A DNA stretch of 64,000 nucleotides, taken from contig JAHDVF020000046.1 in assembly GCA_022606425.2 (NCBI GenBank), forward strand, positions 372,001-436,000, written 5' to 3'. Of the stretch, positions 60,304 through 64,000 are shown piece by piece. The translations under genes were made by a program, and so were the position numbers. The notes beneath the pieces are model-generated. The model worked only from the letters and a program-made list of their open reading frames with translations, had not been told where the DNA came from and made no database searches. Each line of letters starts with the position of its first letter. Within the stretch, counting starts at the first letter, position 1. This stretch comes from Lepidostoma basale. Taxonomy: Eukaryota; Arthropoda; Insecta; Trichoptera; Lepidostomatidae.

Positions 60304-60525
60304 CTTCTCCAGGTCGTCGTCTTCCACCTCGATATCCTTGCCCGACGTGATGAGCTTGACGGGGGTGCGCGCGGCGCCTCTCTCCGGGCGCTCGTCCCCG
60401 TTGGCCGTCGGCGCCGCGACGCCGGGCGGGCGCATGGCGGCCGTGAAGCCGCCCCTGTGGCACAACCACAGCCGCTCGCCACCCTCGTCCCAAGCGCCAG
60501 GGTCGGTCTCATCGGAAGGTTTCAC
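60304..60525 (-). CDS. Mhcl: Myo18 exon 1 of those seen (N-terminal head)
   Basis: 222 bases, phase 0 to 0; residues 1-74 of the assembled part: VKPSDETDPGAWDEGGERLW, LCHRGGFTAAMRPPG, ARTPVKLITSGKDIEVEDDD and LEK. It matches [35 protein letters not shown] of MYO18A, the SH3-like N-terminal subdomain. Acceptor atttcccag and donor AAG/GTGAGC. No start codon is implied, because class XVIII myosins have an N-terminal extension (KE-rich or PDZ-containing in long forms), presumably encoded beyond the right edge of the window or in unrecognised exons. Confidence 0.9.
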
Positions 60526-60707
60526 CTGGGAAATAAATAAACAAATATAAATAACCATTCATCATTCAAATAAAAGCTATAATAAGATATTCAATTTATT
60601 TATTAATAAAAATAAAAAATTAAATATGTATATTGAGTTAAAATCCGCTAATGTTTGTGTCTTCGACCGGTTTCGGCAGAAGATGCCGAACTGGCAAAAG
60701 AATGATG

Positions 60708-60922
60708 AAACAAACAAATCATCACGCCGTTTCGCCGTAGGGGTAGGCAGAGAGAAATGACCACCACACTACTCTACCCTGGCACACCTCTCTAGATTCC
60801 TCCACATTCAATACAACACAGACACACGTCGATTCTTCCGACTTCTAACATGACCAGCATTCCAAATTTGATTAATTTGGTCATGTCATGTTTTCCTCGG
60901 TCTACCTCGACTCCATACTCCA
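60708..60922 (-). mobile_element. Family A2 3' copy, truncated into family J
   Basis: Tail aaacaaacaaatcatcacgc, terminus cgtttcgccgtaggggtagg and the coding end to GVRSRGRPRKT.HDQINQI on the minus strand. It ends abruptly at 60922, where family J sequence starts, so one element is inserted in or recombined with the other. Confidence 0.75.
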
Positions 60923-61165
60923 TTCACTAATATGAAAGACGTCGATCTCCGAAGCGATCATGATCAGCAGTTTGATAGCTCGCCCCACTGGGATCACCAG
61001 AGGCAGGTTGGTTCTGCATTTTGGAAGATAAAACAGTCTGTGCTGACGCTGTAGAAGATAACCATCCGGAACATGAAGATGCATACCCTTCAAGATGATG
61101 GAAATCTCTAAAAATCCCCTGATAAGTTTGAAGAAACGAGTATCTATTCATATTACCGCGAACCA
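60923..61165 (-). mobile_element. Family J coding fragment
   Basis: Minus frames encode LHVPDGYLLQRQHRLFYLPK, CRTNLPLVIPVGRAIKLLIM and IASEIDVFHIS, the C-terminal end of the family J reverse transcriptase protein, with a frameshift near 61080. Confidence 0.75.
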
Positions 61166-61432
61166 CCGTTTATTTTATTGGCGCCGAACCATCGTAGGGT
61201 TAGAAAACTGTTGTTTCATACTGGTCCATAGAGGTCCTCGTAAATCTTCATGAAACGGTTGCGGAAGAAACCGGTTCGGTTGTTTTGGCATCACTCTGTT
61301 AGATGGGGTCAGTATGTATCGATTTATCGACGCTCGTCCGTGGCAACGATGCGAGTTTGACAAATTGTATCCAATCTATTTGGAGCGGATTATCATTTGA
61401 GACTGCAGCAACACGACTATCAAATCAATTCA

Positions 61433-61985
61433 ATCAAATCAATCAGTTTATTTACTCAAAAGACATAAAACAGCATAAATGTTTAAGGCATCTATTGAGT
61501 ATAGGTAAACTATTATACACATACGAGTACAACATAATACCAGGAACGCATTAGAGATGGTTCGACATTAGGAAGACAAGATACTTTCTAAAGTCAAGAG
61601 TATTTGTCCCGTATCTTCACTAATATGAAAGACGTCGATCTCCGAGGAGACCGCGTTCAGCAGACTAATTTCTCTTCCCACCGGTGTCACCAGAGCCAGG
61701 TTGGTTCTGGCGGCCGGTAGGTAAAACAATCTGTGCTGTCGCTGGCGGAGATATCTATCAGGGACAAATAGACCAACACCCTCCAGCACGGGCGTGTTCT
61801 TGAAATATCCCCTGATTAATCTAAAGAAATGGGTTATGAGATGCCCATCTCTTCGAAGCTGTAAAGAATTGGTTTCGAGCATTCCCAAAAGAAATGCCGT
61901 GGAATAGAGCCACGGATAACTACCATACTCCCTCATGTAGAGATACTTCAGAATTTTTTTCTGAACCCTCTCCAGCATAACAGAA
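61433..61985 (-). mobile_element. Family J 3' copy
   Basis: The minus frame (ending 61568) encodes MLERVQKKILKYLYMREYGS, YPWLYSTAFLLGMLETNSLQ, GVGLFVPDRYLRQRQHRLFY and LPAARTNLALVTPVGREISL. It continues through the 3' untranslated segment to a tail of tgatt-type units (atcaattcaatcaaatcaat on plus) at 61419-61447. Confidence 0.85.
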
Positions 61986-62097
61986 TGTCTCGCCTCGTGG
62001 GGACTTCATATCTCAGAACCACTTTCGAATTTGCTCCAAACCAACGCGTTGTATGGGACTCTGAGCATATTGGGATCTCTGAATAATTTTTGAAATA

Positions 62098-63612
62098 AAT
62101 GTTTTTATTTCATTTATTTCATTTATTTTGCTAATAATCACAAACATTACAGACATACAATTCCAAATCATTTGCAATTACATTATAAACAGAGAAGCAT
62201 TAAAAAAAATAAAAATTAAGCTTAAGAGTAAGAAAAAATCATAACATTGATATTGCATCCCTGAGGCAACTCACACTATCACGAAATATGTCGACCTCCG
62301 AGGCGATCCGATTAAGCAATAAGATTGCCCTACCCACAGGCATTACCATTGGCAGGTTGGTTCTGCAGCGTGGCAAATAAAACAATCTGTGCTGTCTTTG
62401 ACGAAGGTAATTATCAGGGACAAATAGACCTACATCACTCAGGACATCCGAGTTCTGTATACGGCCGCCAATCAGCTGAAAGAAGTGAACTCCCAAGTGA
62501 ATGTTCCTCCTTCTCTCCAATGATTGGTAGCTTAGCATACCTAGCAAGAATTCAGTCGGAAAGAGCCACGGGTAATAACCGCGCTCCCTGAGGTAAAGAA
62601 AGCGCAGAAATTTTTTCTGCACTCGCTCCACCATCAGAGAATATCGGATCCCAGGCGGTGACCAAATAACGGAACTGTATTCCAGCCGACTTCTTACCAG
62701 GGAATTATACAACACCCTAAGTACCTGTGTGTTCGAAAATATCTTGGCATTCCTGAAAACAAATCCAAGCATTTTAATGGAACTATTACATAGAGCAACT
62801 ATGTGAAGATTGAACGATAATTGAGCATCGAACAGAACACCGAGATCTCTGGATGTAGAAGCTCTTTCAAGCTGTACCCTATCCATAAGATAGCGAAAGT
62901 ATAATGTTTTCGATGCCCGTGTGTATGACATAACAAAGCACTTGGAGACGTTGAAGAATAATTTATTACGTTTACTCCATTGGGTTATGCTCTGAATGTC
63001 ACACTGAAGCTTCAAGCAATCTGAGGGATTCTCTATTTCAGAGAAAACTTTTATGTCATCAGCAAATAATAAAAAATTTGAAAACTTTATTTCGTTAGAA
63101 ATATCATTTATGAATATCGTGAAAAGCAATGGTCCTAAATTAGACCCTTGTGGCACCCCTGATGAGGTGTGAAAGGCCGAAGACTGAAAAAGTCCATATG
63201 ACACATATTGTTTTCGAGATGTTAGATAGCTAGAGAAAAGCTTGAGCAGATTGTCACTAAAGCCAATCCTTTGAAGCTTTCGAAGCAAAAGTTGGTGGTC
63301 CACCTTATCAAACGCTTTTGAAAAATCGCTATACGAGCAGTCGACTTGTGCACCTTTATCAAGGCACTTAGTGACAAAGTTCGTAAATACCATCAAATTT
63401 GTAATGGTTGAACGCCGTGATCTGAATCCATGCTGTTCATTAATTATGAATGGTTCTATCTTTGGGTTAATAAAACGATGTATTAACGCCTCAAATACCT
63501 TCGCAGGTGTAGATAAAATTGCTACTGGTCGATAATTTTCAACACATGATTTTGTGCCTTTCTTGAAAACTGGAGAGATTTTAGAAATCTTCCAAAGTTC
63601 CGGAACTTGTGT
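62098..63612 (-). mobile_element. Family J (CR1/Jockey-like) element with near-complete reverse transcriptase
   Basis: An open minus frame from about 63609 to a stop at 62239 (about 456 codons). In order: VPELWKISKISPVFKKGTKS, ENYRPVAILSTPAKVFEALI (RT block 1-2), HGFRSRRSTITNLMVF, DFSKAFDKVDHQLLL (block 3 with catalytic Asp), SGVPQGSNLGPLLFTIFIND (block 4), LLFADDIKVFSEIEN (catalytic FADD), RDLGVLFDAQLSF, then the thumb and VERVQKKFLRFLYLRERGYY and FVPDNYLRQRQHRLFYLPRC. The 5' part with the endonuclease is missing. The 3' end has a (AAATGAAAT)-like tail. The upstream stop at 63612 marks the truncation. An intact frame over more than 450 codons suggests a young insertion. Confidence 0.9.
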
Positions 63613-64000
63613 TTAAAATACCATAATAGATACAAGATTCAAAAATACAGTGAAATAATGGGACAAGTTAAATTAACAAAGCTTCGGCTATATCAGGTTG
63701 TCTTAATGTGATCATCTGGAAAAATAAATATACGAGAACTGACAATAAGGTGGTTTGGACATATGGAACAAATGGATGAGGAAAGAGTGGTTAAAAAGTG
63801 GCCATACTTTACAATGCTGACCCTAACGGTCTTCCATTCCCCGACCGAGAAAATGTAGGACTTTACCATAAATCTTCCTTTCTTTGGGAGAAGCACTCCG
63901 GGCCACACTTCTAGCCCTAGCATATAACAACCACAAAATCACATTTCCAACAGTCTCTGTAAGCCAGAAGATCCAAATCCAAGATTTTAAATGGAATGAC
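63613..64000. mobile_element. Family A scrap and unassigned sequence at the window edge
   Basis: Plus 63710-63815 encodes IIWKNKYTRTDNKVVWTYGT-like and then QMDEERVVKKW remnants (ggtggtttggacatatggaa), a decayed family A segment. The rest to 64000 carries no supportable feature. Confidence 0.5.

Noticed and set aside
60232..60558. The long frame through Myo18 exon 1 as a separate small protein
   Set aside because: Its ends run into introns, and exact splice sites at 60525 and 60304 delimit the conserved part.

Overview
The window is insect nuclear DNA, probably lepidopteran (judged from the style of its retrotransposon proteins; moderate confidence). It is AT-rich, intron-bearing and packed with transposable elements. 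There are no operons, ribosome binding sites or CRISPR arrays. Nearly all long reading frames are decayed transposon remnants.

Host gene: 15 exons of one gene lie on the minus strand between 60525 and 39411. Their splice phases join without a break into 779 codons. The product matches the motor head of class XVIII myosin (Myo18; Mhcl in Drosophila), from the SH3-like N-terminal part, through a variant P-loop GRTGSGKT, to the end of the converter. The exons for the N-terminal extension and for the neck and coiled-coil tail were not recognised. Switch I and switch II are heavily degraded, as expected of a motor with little or no ATPase. The introns hold most of the transposons between 39 and 60 kb.

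Mobile DNA: The dominant family, called A here, is an RTE-like non-LTR retrotransposon seen as 5'-truncated copies ending in a short tandem tail, (TTAG)n in most copies and (TTTG)n in subfamily A2. A non-autonomous relative, nA, shares only its 3' end. Other non-LTR lineages are B, D and F (GAA-type tails), C1/C2, E (classical RTE type), J (CR1/Jockey-like, with a nearly complete reverse transcriptase at 62.2-63.6 kb) and an L2-like family. There are tRNA-derived SINEs, two hAT-type elements with perfect 8-bp duplications, two mariner remnants, and two copies of a PIF/Harbinger-like element forming a 2-kb palindrome.

Most notable: several interspersed repeats are head-to-head pairs of hammerhead-ribozyme-like motifs (CTGANGA, hairpin, GAAA, GUC, closing stem) of the minimal stem-III type known from Penelope-like elements and retrozymes. 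One copy (30939-30984, minus) has every core base and a 7-bp stem I. At least four sequence families occur (a-d).

Region by region: 0-39 kb is intergenic or a long intron, built of nested repeats with short unique GC-richer islands (11.5, 28.8, 33.2 and 36.1 kb). 39-61 kb is the Myo18 head with transposon-filled introns. 61-64 kb is a cluster of family J copies.
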